45,762 nt of DNA from Pseudomonas sp. GM79 (GTDB lineage: Bacteria > Pseudomonadota > Gammaproteobacteria > Pseudomonadales > Pseudomonadaceae). The position numbers and the translations under genes are program-made. Shown piece by piece: positions 15,982-24,709 of this stretch; the first letter of the stretch is position 1; each line of letters starts with the position of its first letter. Location: the NCBI RefSeq assembly GCF_000282495.1, contig NZ_AKJE01000060.1, forward strand, positions 1 through 45,762, in the 5' to 3' direction. The notes beneath the pieces are model-generated. The model searched no databases. It saw only the letters and a list, made by a program, of their open reading frames with translations, and was not told the origin of the DNA.

Positions 15982-16896
15982 ATGTTACGTACAATCAACT
16001 TCATGGGCGTTCGCAACGTTGCGTTCGGCGTCACATTGTTCCTTACGGTCCTGGCTCTGTTCAGCGTCGCCACCAAGGGCATGAACTGGGGGCTGGACTT
16101 CACCGGCGGTACGCTCATCGAGCTGACCTACGAGCGTCCGGCTGACGTCACCAAGGTGCGTGAGCAGCTGGTGACGTCGGGTTATCAAGAGGCGATCGTG
16201 CAGAGCTTCGGTGCGACTACCGATTTGCTGGTGCGTATGCCAGGTGAAGACCCGCAGCTGGGTCACCAGGTGGCCGAGGCCTTGCAGAAGCTCGGTGGCG
16301 ACAACCCTGCGGTGGTCAAGCGCGTCGAATTCGTCGGCCCTCAGGTCGGTGAAGAACTGCGTGACCAGGGCGGCCTCGGCATGCTGATGGCGCTGGGCGG
16401 CATTTTGATCTACCTGGCTTTCCGCTTTCAGTGGAAGTTTGCAGTCGGTGCAATCGTTTCGCTGATCCACGACGTGATCGTGACCATCGGTATCCTGTCG
16501 TTCTTCCAGATCACCTTCGACCTGACGGTACTGGCGGCGGTGCTGGCGATCATCGGCTACTCGCTCAACGACACCATCGTGGTATTCGACCGGGTTCGTG
16601 AGAACTTCCGGGTACTGCGCAAGGCCAGCCTGATCGAGAACATCAACATCTCGACCACGCAAACCCTGCTGCGGACCATGGCGACGTCGATCTCCACGTT
16701 GCTGGCGATCGCGGCCTTGTTGTTCTTCGGTGGCGACAACCTGTTCGGCTTCTCCATCGCCCTGTTCATCGGTGTTCTGGCGGGTACTTACTCGTCGATC
16801 TACATCGCGAACGTGGTGCTGATCTGGCTGAACCTGAGCAGCGAGGACCTGATTCCTGCTGCGGTGGCCGAGACGGAAGTCGACGACCGTCCATAA
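15982..16896 (+). CDS. secF: Protein translocase subunit SecF
   Basis: The partner of SecD in the inner membrane. The 304-residue protein has the first helix at about 15-32, the motif GLDFTGGTLIELTYE (about 38-52), a periplasmic domain, then five helices from about 130 with the DFxGYSLNDT-like block IGYSLNDTIVVFDRVREN (about 191-208). Length is typical. It ends the queA-to-secF operon; a strong terminator follows 32 bases later. Confidence 0.96.
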   Translation: MLRTINFMGVRNVAFGVTLFLTVLALFSVATKGMNWGLDFTGGTLIELTYERPADVTKVREQLVTSGYQEAIVQSFGATTDLLVRMPGEDPQLGHQVAEALQKLGGDNPAVVKRVEFVGPQVGEELRDQGGLGMLMALGGILIYLAFRFQWKFAVGAIVSLIHDVIVTIGILSFFQITFDLTVLAAVLAIIGYSLNDTIVVFDRVRENFRVLRKASLIENINISTTQTLLRTMATSISTLLAIAALLFFGGDNLFGFSIALFIGVLAGTYSSIYIANVVLIWLNLSSEDLIPAAVAETEVDDRP

Positions 16897-16927
16897 CGGT
16901 TATCGCTTTTCCAGCTGTAGGCCGAGA

Positions 16928-16958
16928 AGGCGCGAGTGTTGAACTCGCGCCTTTTTTT
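16928..16958 (+). terminator. Rho-independent terminator after secF
   Basis: AGGCGCGAGT and ACTCGCGCCT form a perfect 10-base stem with a GTTGA loop, followed by seven T (counting the last paired one). Confidence 0.93.
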
Positions 16959-17017
16959 ATGCTCCAAGGCTGGGAGAAGCGCGGGTTTGTCCCGTCTGTG
17001 ATGGTCAGGAGGTTCAT

Positions 17018-17569
17018 GTGAACAAGTCGTTGCTGGTTGGTGCGGTATTGGGTGCTGTCGGTGTCACCGCCGGGGGTGCTGTTGCCACCTACAAGCTGGT
17101 TAAAAGCGGCCCTGAGTATGCGCAAGTGCTGGCCGTTGAACCGGTCAAGACACAAATCAAGACTCCACGTGAAGTGTGCAAGGACGTTACGGTTACCCGG
17201 CAAGCGCCGGTAAAAGATCAACACCAGATCGCCGGTACGGTGGTCGGCGCGCTGGCGGGTGGCCTGTTGGGCAACCAGATCGGCGGCGGTACAGGCAAGA
17301 AAATCGCCACAGTGGCCGGTGCGGTCGGCGGTGGTTATGCGGGCAACAAGGTGCAGGAAGGCATGCAGGAGCGTGATACCTACACCACCACTCAAACCCG
17401 CTGTAACACCGTGAATGACATCAGCGACAAGGTTGTAGGCTACGACGTTCGTTATTCGCTGGATGGCAAGGAAGGCAAAGTGCGGATGGATCGCGATCCG
17501 GGCAACCAGATTCCGGTCGACAAGGAAGGCAAGTTGATCCTGGGGCAGAACGAACCGGCTCAACAATAA
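17018..17569 (+). CDS. Glycine-zipper 2TM (17 kDa antigen-like) envelope protein
   Basis: A 183-residue protein of the Rickettsia 17 kDa surface antigen / glycine-zipper family. An N-terminal hydrophobic segment (about 5-24, rich in Gly/Ala/Val) acts as an anchor or uncleaved signal. The central block 71-115 is a glycine zipper (GALAGGLLGNQIGG then GAVGGGYAGN) predicted to make a membrane-inserting helical hairpin. The C-terminal part is hydrophilic with VVGYDVRYSLDGKEGKVRMD. There is no lipobox cysteine near the start. The start is the GTG at 17018, set by the CAGGAGG site just upstream; an ATG at 17016 is in another frame and meets a stop at once. Role probably structural or stress-related in the envelope; not established. 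Confidence 0.85.
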   Translation: MNKSLLVGAVLGAVGVTAGGAVATYKLVKSGPEYAQVLAVEPVKTQIKTPREVCKDVTVTRQAPVKDQHQIAGTVVGALAGGLLGNQIGGGTGKKIATVAGAVGGGYAGNKVQEGMQERDTYTTTQTRCNTVNDISDKVVGYDVRYSLDGKEGKVRMDRDPGNQIPVDKEGKLILGQNEPAQQ

Positions 17570-17591
17570 GCTGAGCGCCTCAAGCAAAAAG

Positions 17592-17618
17592 AAGCATCTC
17601 GAGAGGGATGCTTTTTTT
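17592..17618 (+). terminator. Rho-independent terminator after the glycine-zipper gene
   Basis: AAGCATCTC pairs with GGGATGCTT (one G-T pair) around a GAGA loop, followed by a run of T. Confidence 0.88.
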
Positions 17619-17702
17619 GTGCCTGAATTATATGTTCGCCGCCAACGTGCTATGAAAGACTCCTCATTTTTCGCGGCCTTGCGCCTGCCTGTCCGAGACC
17701 CC

Positions 17703-18599
17703 ATGCCTGCCATTGATCATCCCCTGATAGACCAGTTCCTTGACGCCCTGTGGCTGGAAAAAGGCCTTTCCGATAACACCCGCGATGCCTATCGCAGCGA
17801 CCTGGCCTTGTTCAACGGTTGGCTGCAGGAGAAGGGCTTGGAGCTGATCAATGCCGGCCGCGAATTGATCCTCGATCACTTGGCCTGGCGTCTGGAGCAA
17901 AACTACAAACCCCGCTCGACAGCGCGATTTCTCTCCGGCGTGCGTGGCTTCTATCGCTATTTGCTGCGGGAAAAGCTGATTGCAGTCGATCCGACCTTGC
18001 GCGTCGATATGCCGCAACTGGGGCGACCATTGCCTAAGTCCTTGTCGGAAGCGGATGTGGAGGCCTTGTTAAAAGCACCTGACCTGAGCGAAGCCATCGG
18101 TCAACGAGACCGCGCCATGCTCGAAGTGCTTTACGCCTGTGGCTTGCGGGTCACGGAGCTGATCAGCCTGACGCTGGAACAGGTCAACCTGCGCCAAGGC
18201 GTGCTGCGGGTGATGGGCAAGGGCAGCAAGGAACGACTGGTGCCGATGGGCGAGGAGGCGATTGTCTGGGTCGAGCGCTACATGCGCGATGCCCGTGGCG
18301 AGTTGCTGGGTGGGCGTCCCAGCGATGTGCTGTTCCCCAGCCTGCGCGGCGAGCAGATGACCCGCCAGACCTTCTGGCACCGCATCAAGTACCAGGCCAA
18401 GGTCGCCGGGATCGGCAAATCGCTGTCGCCGCATACCCTGCGTCATGCCTTCGCCACGCACCTGCTCAACCACGGTGCCGACCTGCGCGTGGTGCAAATG
18501 CTGCTCGGCCACAGCGATCTCTCGACCACCCAGATCTATACTCACGTCGCCCGCGCACGTTTGCAGGACCTGCACGCCAAACATCACCCACGCGGCTAA
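17703..18599 (+). CDS. xerD: Tyrosine recombinase XerD
   Basis: XerD, together with XerC, resolves chromosome dimers at dif. The product is 298 residues, the same as E. coli XerD. An N-terminal SAM-like core-binding domain (about 5-90) precedes the catalytic domain with R149, K173, H244, R247, H270 and the nucleophile Y279. The LSPHTLRHAFATHLLNHGAD and MLLGHSDLSTTQIYTHV blocks are the XerD signature. I start at the ATG at 17703; the frame extends to 17619 but that part overlaps the preceding terminator. Followed by dsbC, the common Pseudomonas order. It is a housekeeping recombinase, not an integrase of a mobile element. Confidence 0.96.
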   Translation: MPAIDHPLIDQFLDALWLEKGLSDNTRDAYRSDLALFNGWLQEKGLELINAGRELILDHLAWRLEQNYKPRSTARFLSGVRGFYRYLLREKLIAVDPTLRVDMPQLGRPLPKSLSEADVEALLKAPDLSEAIGQRDRAMLEVLYACGLRVTELISLTLEQVNLRQGVLRVMGKGSKERLVPMGEEAIVWVERYMRDARGELLGGRPSDVLFPSLRGEQMTRQTFWHRIKYQAKVAGIGKSLSPHTLRHAFATHLLNHGADLRVVQMLLGHSDLSTTQIYTHVARARLQDLHAKHHPRG

Positions 18600-18764
18600 C
18601 GCAGCTCCTGGCATGGGAATGCTGGCCTGTAGTGAGTGGGCTTGCCCCATCGCCACGGGGGCCTTATGTGGTAGGCTTTGCCGGTTTGCACGATGGGCGG
18701 TTATGACCCGGTGTTTCGGCACGGGTGTTCTGATCGTCCCATTTGTCCGCCTTCAGGAGTTCTC

Positions 18765-19496
18765 ATGCGTCTGACCCAGATTTTCGCCGCCGCAGCCATT
18801 GCGTTGGTCAGTACCTTTGCCGTCGCCGATGACACGGCCGACAAAGCCATTCGTAAAAGCCTGCAAACCCTCGAGCTCGACGTGCCGGTCGAAAGCATCA
18901 CCGCCAGCCCGCTGCCAGGTCTGTACGAAGTCAAACTCAAGGGCAGCCGTGTGCTTTACGCCAGCGCCGATGGCCAATACGTCGTTCAGGGTTACCTGTT
19001 CCAGCTCAAGGACGGCAAACCGGTCAACCTGACCGAGAAGACCGAGCGCCTGGGCATTTCCAAACTGATCAATAACATTCCAGTGGCTGAAACCGTGGTT
19101 TACCCGGCAATCGGCGAAACCAAATCACACATCACCGTGTTCACCGACACCACATGCCCGTATTGTCACAAGCTGCACGCCGAAGTGCCGGCGCTGAACA
19201 AGCTGGGTATCGAAGTGCGTTATGTTGCGTTCCCGCGCCAGGGCCTGGGCTCGGCGGGTGACGAGCAACTGCAAGCCGTGTGGTGCTCCAAGGACAAGAA
19301 AGCGGCCATGGACAAAATGGTCGATGGCAAGGAAATCAAGGCCGCCAAGTGCGAGAACCCGGTAGCCAAACAGTTCGCCCTCGGTCAGTCGATCGGCGTG
19401 AACGGTACACCGGCCATCGTTTTGGCCGACGGACAGGTCATTCCGGGCTACCAGCCTGCGCCACAAGTCGCCAAACTGGCATTGGGCGCGAAATAA
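18765..19496 (+). CDS. dsbC: Periplasmic disulfide isomerase DsbC
   Basis: DsbC rearranges wrong disulfides in exported proteins and is kept reduced by DsbD. The 243-residue precursor has a Sec signal peptide ending at about AVA-DD (residues 19-22), an N-terminal dimerisation domain (about 22-80), a linker helix, and a thioredoxin-fold domain with the CPYC active site (C131, C134) and the cis-proline loop NGTPAIV (P216). A second cysteine pair C174/C196 matches the structural disulfide of the family. I start at the ATG at 18765, preceded by CAGGAG; upstream codons in the frame lack support. Confidence 0.96.
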   Translation: MRLTQIFAAAAIALVSTFAVADDTADKAIRKSLQTLELDVPVESITASPLPGLYEVKLKGSRVLYASADGQYVVQGYLFQLKDGKPVNLTEKTERLGISKLINNIPVAETVVYPAIGETKSHITVFTDTTCPYCHKLHAEVPALNKLGIEVRYVAFPRQGLGSAGDEQLQAVWCSKDKKAAMDKMVDGKEIKAAKCENPVAKQFALGQSIGVNGTPAIVLADGQVIPGYQPAPQVAKLALGAK

Positions 19497-19589
19497 TTTC
19501 GCATCGTCATGGTCAGCCTTTGACGATCATGGTTCGGCGGCAATATTGTCGGGCCATTAATAGAGAGCCGCGAGTATGCGGTTGTTTTC

Positions 19590-19616
19590 ACGGCCGGCCT
19601 TGAGTCGGCCGTTTTA
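19590..19616 (+). terminator. Terminator-like hairpin between dsbC and hom
   Basis: ACGGCCG and CGGCCGT form a 7-base stem with a 9-base loop, followed by TTT and then ATG. It lies just before the hom start and may partly terminate or attenuate transcription into hom. Confidence 0.55.
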
Positions 19617-19629
19617 TGGGGAGTTCACA

Positions 19630-20934
19630 GTGAAACCGGTCAAAGTAGGCATCTGTGGGTTAGGGACCGTCGGTGGCGGTACCTTCAACGTACTTCAGCG
19701 CAACGCCGAGGAAATTGCTCGTCGTGCCGGGCGTGGAATCGAAGTGGCACAAATTGCCATGCGCACGCCAAAGCCTCAGTTCCAGACGACCGGTATTGCG
19801 ATTACCAACGATGTGTTCGAAGTGGCCACGAACCCTGAGATCGACATCGTTATAGAGCTGATGGGCGGCTACACCGTTGCCCGCGAGCTGGTACTCAAGG
19901 CCATCGAGAATGGCAAGCATGTGGTCACCGCGAACAAGGCACTGATTGCCGTTCACGGTAATGAAATTTTCGCCAAGGCTCGCGAGAAGGGCGTCATCGT
20001 GGCGTTCGAAGCGGCCGTGGCCGGCGGCATCCCGGTGATCAAAGCGATCCGTGAAGGTTTGTCCGCCAATCGCATCAACTGGGTGGCCGGGATCATCAAC
20101 GGCACCGGCAACTTCATCCTCACCGAAATGCGTGAGAAGGGCCGCACCTTCGAAGACGTACTCGCCGAGGCCCAAGCCCTGGGTTACGCCGAAGCCGACC
20201 CGACCTTCGACGTCGAAGGCATCGATGCAGCCCACAAGCTGACGATCCTGGCGTCCATTGCATTCGGTATCCCGCTGCAATTCGACAAGGCTTACACCGA
20301 AGGCATCACCAAGCTGACCACCGCTGACGTGAACTACGCCGAAGCGCTGGGCTATCGCATCAAGCACCTGGGCGTGGCGCGCAGCACCGCGGCCGGTATC
20401 GAGTTGCGTGTGCACCCGACGCTGATCCCGGCCGATCGTTTGCTCGCCAACGTCAACGGCGTGATGAACGCGGTGATGGTCAACGGCGATGCTGCCGGTT
20501 CGACCTTGTTCTACGGCGCCGGCGCCGGCATGGAGCCGACCGCTTCGTCGGTGATCGCCGACCTGGTGGATGTGGTTCGCGCCATGACCTCCGATCCGGA
20601 AAACCGCGTGCCGCACCTGGCTTTCCAGCCTGATTCGCTGTCGGCTCATCCGATCCTGCCGATCGAATCCTGTGAAAGCGCCTACTACCTGCGCATTCAG
20701 GCCAAGGACCATCCGGGCGTGTTGGCTCAGGTGGCGAGCATCCTGTCGGAGCGCGGCATCAACATCGAATCGATCATGCAGAAAGAAGTCGAAGAGCATG
20801 ACGGTCTGGTGCCAATGATCCTGCTGACGCACCGTGTGCTGGAGCAGCACATGAACGACGCGATCACCGCCCTGGAGGCCTTGGAAGGCGTGGTCGGCCC
20901 GGTCGTACGAATCCGCGTCGAGCACCTGAACTAA
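19630..20934 (+). CDS. hom: Homoserine dehydrogenase
   Basis: Reduces aspartate semialdehyde to homoserine, the branch point to threonine and methionine. The 434-residue enzyme has the Rossmann motif GICGLGTVGGGTF (about 8-20), the catalytic central part with NGTGNFILTEM and EADPTFDVEGIDAAHK, and a C-terminal ACT domain (about 353-430, starting YYLRIQAKDHPGVLAQVAS) that provides feedback control by threonine. The start is the GTG at 19630 (protein begins with Met-KPVKVG). It is monofunctional, without an aspartokinase. thrC follows after about 100 bases that hold a repeat. Confidence 0.96.
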   Translation: MKPVKVGICGLGTVGGGTFNVLQRNAEEIARRAGRGIEVAQIAMRTPKPQFQTTGIAITNDVFEVATNPEIDIVIELMGGYTVARELVLKAIENGKHVVTANKALIAVHGNEIFAKAREKGVIVAFEAAVAGGIPVIKAIREGLSANRINWVAGIINGTGNFILTEMREKGRTFEDVLAEAQALGYAEADPTFDVEGIDAAHKLTILASIAFGIPLQFDKAYTEGITKLTTADVNYAEALGYRIKHLGVARSTAAGIELRVHPTLIPADRLLANVNGVMNAVMVNGDAAGSTLFYGAGAGMEPTASSVIADLVDVVRAMTSDPENRVPHLAFQPDSLSAHPILPIESCESAYYLRIQAKDHPGVLAQVASILSERGINIESIMQKEVEEHDGLVPMILLTHRVLEQHMNDAITALEALEGVVGPVVRIRVEHLN

Positions 20935-20940
20935 ATTAAA

Positions 20941-21021
20941 GCAGCGGCAAGCTGCAAGCTTCAAGCGACAAGTTAAGGCCGTCTGGCGTTAGCTTGTAGC
21001 TTGTAGCTTGAGGCTTGAAGC
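20941..21021. repeat. AAGCTTCAAGC/GCTTGTAGCTT-type dispersed repeat
   Basis: Arms built from AGCTGCAAGCTTCAAGC and tandem TAGCTTGTAGCTTG units face each other in an imperfect inverted repeat. It fills the gap between hom and thrC and would fold into a hairpin in their shared mRNA. It is unrelated in sequence to the REP palindromes elsewhere in the window. Confidence 0.7.
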
Positions 21022-21042
21022 CCAAACCGAAGGTTTGCCCCT

Positions 21043-22452
21043 ATGCGTTATATCAGTACCCGCGGCCAGGCACCGGCCCTGAACTTCGAAGATGTCCTGC
21101 TGGCCGGTCTCGCCACCGACGGCGGTCTGTACGTGCCGGAAAACCTGCCACGTTTCACTCAGGAAGAGATCGCTTCCTGGGCCGGCCTGCCGTATCACGA
21201 GCTGGCCTTCCGGGTAATGCGCCCGTTCGTGACCGGCAGCATTCCCGATGCCGATTTCAAAAAGATTCTTGAAGAAACGTACGGCGTGTTTTCCCACAAC
21301 GCCGTGGCCCCGTTGCGTCAGCTCAATGGCAACGAATGGGTGCTGGAGCTGTTCCACGGCCCGACCCTGGCGTTCAAGGACTTTGCCCTGCAACTGCTCG
21401 GTCGCTTGCTCGACTACGTGCTGGAAAAACGCGGTGAGCGCGTGGTGATTGTTGGCGCCACCTCCGGTGACACTGGTTCAGCCGCCATCGAAGGCTGCAA
21501 GCACTGCGAAAACGTCGACATCTTCATCCTGCACCCGCACAACCGTGTGTCCGAAGTGCAGCGTCGCCAGATGACCACCATCTTCGGCGAAAACATCCAT
21601 AACATCGCCATCGAAGGCAACTTCGATGACTGCCAGGAAATGGTCAAGGCCAGCTTCGCCGACCAGAGCTTCCTCAAGGGTACGCGCCTGGTGGCGGTGA
21701 ACTCGATCAACTGGGCGCGGATCATGGCCCAGATCGTTTACTACTTCCACGCATCCCTGCAGCTGGGTGGCCCGGCGCGTTCGGTGTCGTTCTCGGTGCC
21801 GACCGGCAACTTCGGCGATATCTTCGCCGGATACCTGGCGCGCAACATGGGCCTGCCGATCAACCAGTTGATCGTCGCCACCAACCGCAACGACATCCTG
21901 CACCGCTTCATGAGCGGCAATCAGTACGTCAAGGAAACCCTGCACGCCACACTGTCGCCCTCCATGGACATTATGGTGTCGTCGAACTTCGAACGCCTGC
22001 TGTTCGACCTGCACGGTCGTAACGGCGCGGCAATAGCCGGCTTGATGGACACCTTCAAGCAGGGCGGCGGTTTCAGCGTCGAAGAGGAGCGCTGGACCGA
22101 GGCACGCAAACTGTTCGATTCGCTGGCCGTGGACGACGCCCAAACGTGCGAAACCATTGCCGAAGTCTTTGAGCAAACCGGCGAGCTGCTGGACCCGCAC
22201 ACTGCCATCGGCGTGAAGGCCGCGCGCGAATGCCGTCGCAGCCTGGATATCCCGATGGTGATCCTCGGTACAGCCCATCCGGTCAAATTCCCGGACGCAG
22301 TGGAAAAAGCCGGTGTAGGAAAAGCGCTTGAACTACCTGCACATCTTTCTGATTTGTTTGAGCGAGATGAGCGTTGCACCGTGTTGCCGAACGACCTGAA
22401 AGCCGTACAGGCCTTTGTCAGTCAGCATGGCAACCGCGGCAAGCCGCTGTAA
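21043..22452 (+). CDS. thrC: Threonine synthase
   Basis: Converts O-phosphohomoserine to threonine with pyridoxal phosphate. The 469-residue protein is of the long (E. coli/yeast-like) class. The PLP lysine is K112 in HGPTLAFKDFALQ; the phosphate-binding block VGATSGDTGSAAIEG follows near 133-147, and SVPTGNFGDIFAGYLARN lies near 250-267. The start at 21043 (MRYISTRGQ) is standard for the family. It probably shares transcription with hom, and a hairpin with weak T tract follows it. Confidence 0.97.
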   Translation: MRYISTRGQAPALNFEDVLLAGLATDGGLYVPENLPRFTQEEIASWAGLPYHELAFRVMRPFVTGSIPDADFKKILEETYGVFSHNAVAPLRQLNGNEWVLELFHGPTLAFKDFALQLLGRLLDYVLEKRGERVVIVGATSGDTGSAAIEGCKHCENVDIFILHPHNRVSEVQRRQMTTIFGENIHNIAIEGNFDDCQEMVKASFADQSFLKGTRLVAVNSINWARIMAQIVYYFHASLQLGGPARSVSFSVPTGNFGDIFAGYLARNMGLPINQLIVATNRNDILHRFMSGNQYVKETLHATLSPSMDIMVSSNFERLLFDLHGRNGAAIAGLMDTFKQGGGFSVEEERWTEARKLFDSLAVDDAQTCETIAEVFEQTGELLDPHTAIGVKAARECRRSLDIPMVILGTAHPVKFPDAVEKAGVGKALELPAHLSDLFERDERCTVLPNDLKAVQAFVSQHGNRGKPL

Positions 22453-22475
22453 CCGGTAAAAGCTGTCACATTTTG

Positions 22476-22507
22476 AAGCCCGTCTCCTGACGGGCTTTCT
22501 CATTTCT
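22476..22507 (+). terminator. Probable terminator after thrC
   Basis: AAGCCCGTC and GACGGGCTT form a perfect 9-base stem with a TCCT loop, followed by TCTCATTTC, a weak T-rich tail. Confidence 0.75.
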
Positions 22508-22585
22508 GCATGCCACACTTGCCGGGTTTCGTAAAAGAAGAGCCGCCCATGAAGGACGGGCGAGACGATTACCAAGGAAGTGGCA

Positions 22586-23941
22586 ATGCTGTTTTTCAGA
22601 GGGTTTAAACCAGCCGTGTGCTGGATGTTTTTGCTGGGCGCCCTGGGCTTCGGGCAATGGGTAAAGGCAGCGCAATGGGTGACACATGAGTCCAGGGAGC
22701 CAACCGCCGTCGCACGCATTGAGCTGGATGCTCAGGAGCTGCAATGGGTTCGTGATCATCCCGAGGTCGTTGTCGCGTCGGCGCAGTACCCGCAGTACCT
22801 GTTCAAGGATGAGTATGGCCACTGGAGCGGTTTGAACAACGATGTGCTCGACCGAATCAGCGCCATGACAGGGCTGCGGTTCGTCCATGAAGAGTCGTTT
22901 TCTACCGATCAACTGCTGGAACTACTGGAAAGCGGCGCGGCGGACATGAGCACGACGTTGGCAATAAATGACGAGCGCAAGGTGTTCCTGGATTTCAGCC
23001 ATGCATTCGGCGGGGCGGGTTGGGTACTCGTGGGGCTGGCCGACACACCGGCGTTACAGTCCCTGGAACAACTTTCCAGAAGAGTCCTGGTATTGCCGGC
23101 CCGGCACGCCTTGGAGGGTGTGATTCGTCGTGATTACCCGGCGATTGAGCTGCGTCTGGTCAAAACCTACGCTGAAGCCTTGGCGCTGGTGGAAAGTGGC
23201 GAGGCCTACGCCACCATAGAAAATGAAATCGGAGCGCAGCTTTATCCCTCGGACCGGCTCAAGGTAGGGCCTGCGGTGGAGGGCAAGTGGGAGGCTGATC
23301 ACTTGGCGGTCCGCAAAGGACAACCGCACTTATTGAGCATCCTCAACAAGGCGCTCGAAGCATTCCCGCCTGCCGAGCTACGCGCCATACGGCTGAAATG
23401 GCTGAATGGAATTGCACCGGTACATGCGCCCTCGGCCTGGCAGCGGGTAACCCAGTGGGGCTGCTGGAGCCTGTTCATCGTTAGCCTGTTCGGCCTGCTT
23501 TCATTGCTGTGGAACCGTCGGCTCGCCGCACTGATCGAACAACGTCGGGACGCCGAGAAAGACCTCAATGACCAGCTCGCATTCCAGCACGCATTGATAG
23601 ACGCCATGCCCGATCCGATGTTCGTGCGTGATCTGGAAGGGCGTTTGATCATGTGCAACAAAAGCTATGAGGAGCGCTTGTCGACCCGTTTCGATCAGGT
23701 TCAGGGGCGACAACTGATCGAACTTGATGTCTTGCCCAAAGAGACTGCCGAGCAGCTTCACGCTGAGTTTATGGCCCAGCTCGGTACTCGCAAGACTCGC
23801 TTCAGCGAACGTCAGTTGATGTTCAAGGACGGAGTCAGGGATATCTACCAGTGGACGGTGCCGTTCTACAGTGCGGACGGTCAATTGCGAGGACTGCTGG
23901 GCGGATGGAGCGATATCGGCAAGCGTACAAGGCAGGTGTGA
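22586..23941 (+). CDS. Periplasmic-binding/PAS sensor protein lacking a kinase (BvgS/EvgS-like N-part)
   Basis: A 451-residue protein with the front half of a BvgS/EvgS-type sensor. A signal segment (about 8-28, ending VKA-AQ) is followed by a family 3 solute-binding domain (about 50-270, with VVVASAQYPQYLFKDEYG and GAADMSTTLAINDERKVFLD), one transmembrane helix (about 290-311), a short coiled linker and a PAS domain (about 330-445, HALIDAMPDPMFVRDLEGR). It then stops at GGWSDIGKRTRQV, exactly where a HisKA phospho-acceptor helix would normally begin. No kinase, receiver or HPt sequence can be read in any frame downstream; a REP palindrome starts 32 bases after the stop. ATG at 22586 is preceded by AAGGAAG. 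It could be a truncated kinase or a genuine kinase-less sensor acting on a partner; the frame itself is intact. Confidence 0.8.
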   Translation: MLFFRGFKPAVCWMFLLGALGFGQWVKAAQWVTHESREPTAVARIELDAQELQWVRDHPEVVVASAQYPQYLFKDEYGHWSGLNNDVLDRISAMTGLRFVHEESFSTDQLLELLESGAADMSTTLAINDERKVFLDFSHAFGGAGWVLVGLADTPALQSLEQLSRRVLVLPARHALEGVIRRDYPAIELRLVKTYAEALALVESGEAYATIENEIGAQLYPSDRLKVGPAVEGKWEADHLAVRKGQPHLLSILNKALEAFPPAELRAIRLKWLNGIAPVHAPSAWQRVTQWGCWSLFIVSLFGLLSLLWNRRLAALIEQRRDAEKDLNDQLAFQHALIDAMPDPMFVRDLEGRLIMCNKSYEERLSTRFDQVQGRQLIELDVLPKETAEQLHAEFMAQLGTRKTRFSERQLMFKDGVRDIYQWTVPFYSADGQLRGLLGGWSDIGKRTRQV

Positions 23942-23973
23942 AGTGGCAATGCCTGTCAGTCAGGCGCAATCCC

Positions 23974-24063
23974 TGTGGGAGCGGGCTTGCTCGCGAAGAG
24001 GGAGTATCAGTCGACATTAATATTGCCTGGCACACCGCCTTCGCGAGCAAGCCCGCTCCCACA
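23974..24063. repeat. REP-type palindrome, GTGGGAGCGGGCTTGCTCGC family
   Basis: Arms 23974-23997 and 24040-24063 are perfectly complementary over 24 bases. It starts 32 bases after the stop of the kinase-less sensor. The 23942-24251 gap otherwise holds no gene that I can support. Confidence 0.9.
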
Positions 24064-24251
24064 AGTTCTGCACCTGGCATTAAACGTGAGTCAGCTGTTT
24101 TTTTACTGTCATCTTGACCGTGCATGCTCTAGTTACCAGAGGCGCCGGTGCGCCTGCCGTTGGAATCCAGAACTTTCTTCTCGGGCCTGTGGTCATCTAC
24201 TGTGGACACACCCCAGGCACTTTGTTTTCGGACTATTGAGTGGTGATCGAG

Positions 24252-24539
24252 ATGGAAAGTATCAGTCTATTGCTCGGTGAGGCTCTAAGCCCGTATCAGG
24301 TCACGTTGACCCCATCGGGTGCCCATGGCGAATGCCTGGTGACACTGAAAAGTGCGAGCGGCGCTACGGTGGTCGAACGGACGTTCAATCAGGCCCAGTT
24401 AACCGATAAACGTCTGCTGACGGATGTCGTCGACGGGCTGCACCGTGACGTGCTGATCGCTGAAGGACGCCTGGAGCCCTGTGTCATCGCGGCGTTGCGC
24501 AATGCTGCACAGGACAAGATCCTGGCCAGCCGAAATTGA
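24252..24539 (+). CDS. DUF3509 domain protein, 95 aa
   Basis: A small soluble protein that starts MESISLLLGEALSPYQVTL and matches the Pseudomonas-specific DUF3509 family: strand-rich N-half with ECLVTLKSASGATVVER and a helical C-half with LLTDVVDGLHRDVLIAEG. The ATG at 24252 agrees with the common family start; a GTG four codons upstream (24240) is an alternative. No signal peptide. The biochemical role of DUF3509 is not known to me. It stands alone, convergent with the gene ending at 24710. Confidence 0.8.
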   Translation: MESISLLLGEALSPYQVTLTPSGAHGECLVTLKSASGATVVERTFNQAQLTDKRLLTDVVDGLHRDVLIAEGRLEPCVIAALRNAAQDKILASRN

Positions 24540-24658
24540 ATCGTTTTTTGTGGGAACCTTCCGGCGCCAAGGTCAGTCAGACCATGTAACAGCAGGATCA
24601 AGCATTGTGCTCCGGTGCTTGTAGCTTGTTGTTACTGGTCTTTATGTAGGCCACGTTT

Positions 24659-24697
24659 AACCCCGAGTCGTCTCCCCACTTCTCGGGGTTTCTTTTT
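24659..24697 (+). terminator. Rho-independent terminator downstream of the DUF3509 gene
   Basis: AACCCCGAG and CTCGGGGTT form a perfect 9-base stem around a 14-base loop, followed by TCTTTTT. It lies 120 bases after the DUF3509 stop and just before the end of the convergent gene. Confidence 0.85.
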
Positions 24698-24709
24698 GTC
24701 TGCGATTTG

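Noticed and set aside
17703..18599. Tyrosine recombinase as a sign of a mobile element
   Set aside because: Length, motifs and xerD-dsbC-hom neighbourhood identify the housekeeping XerD.
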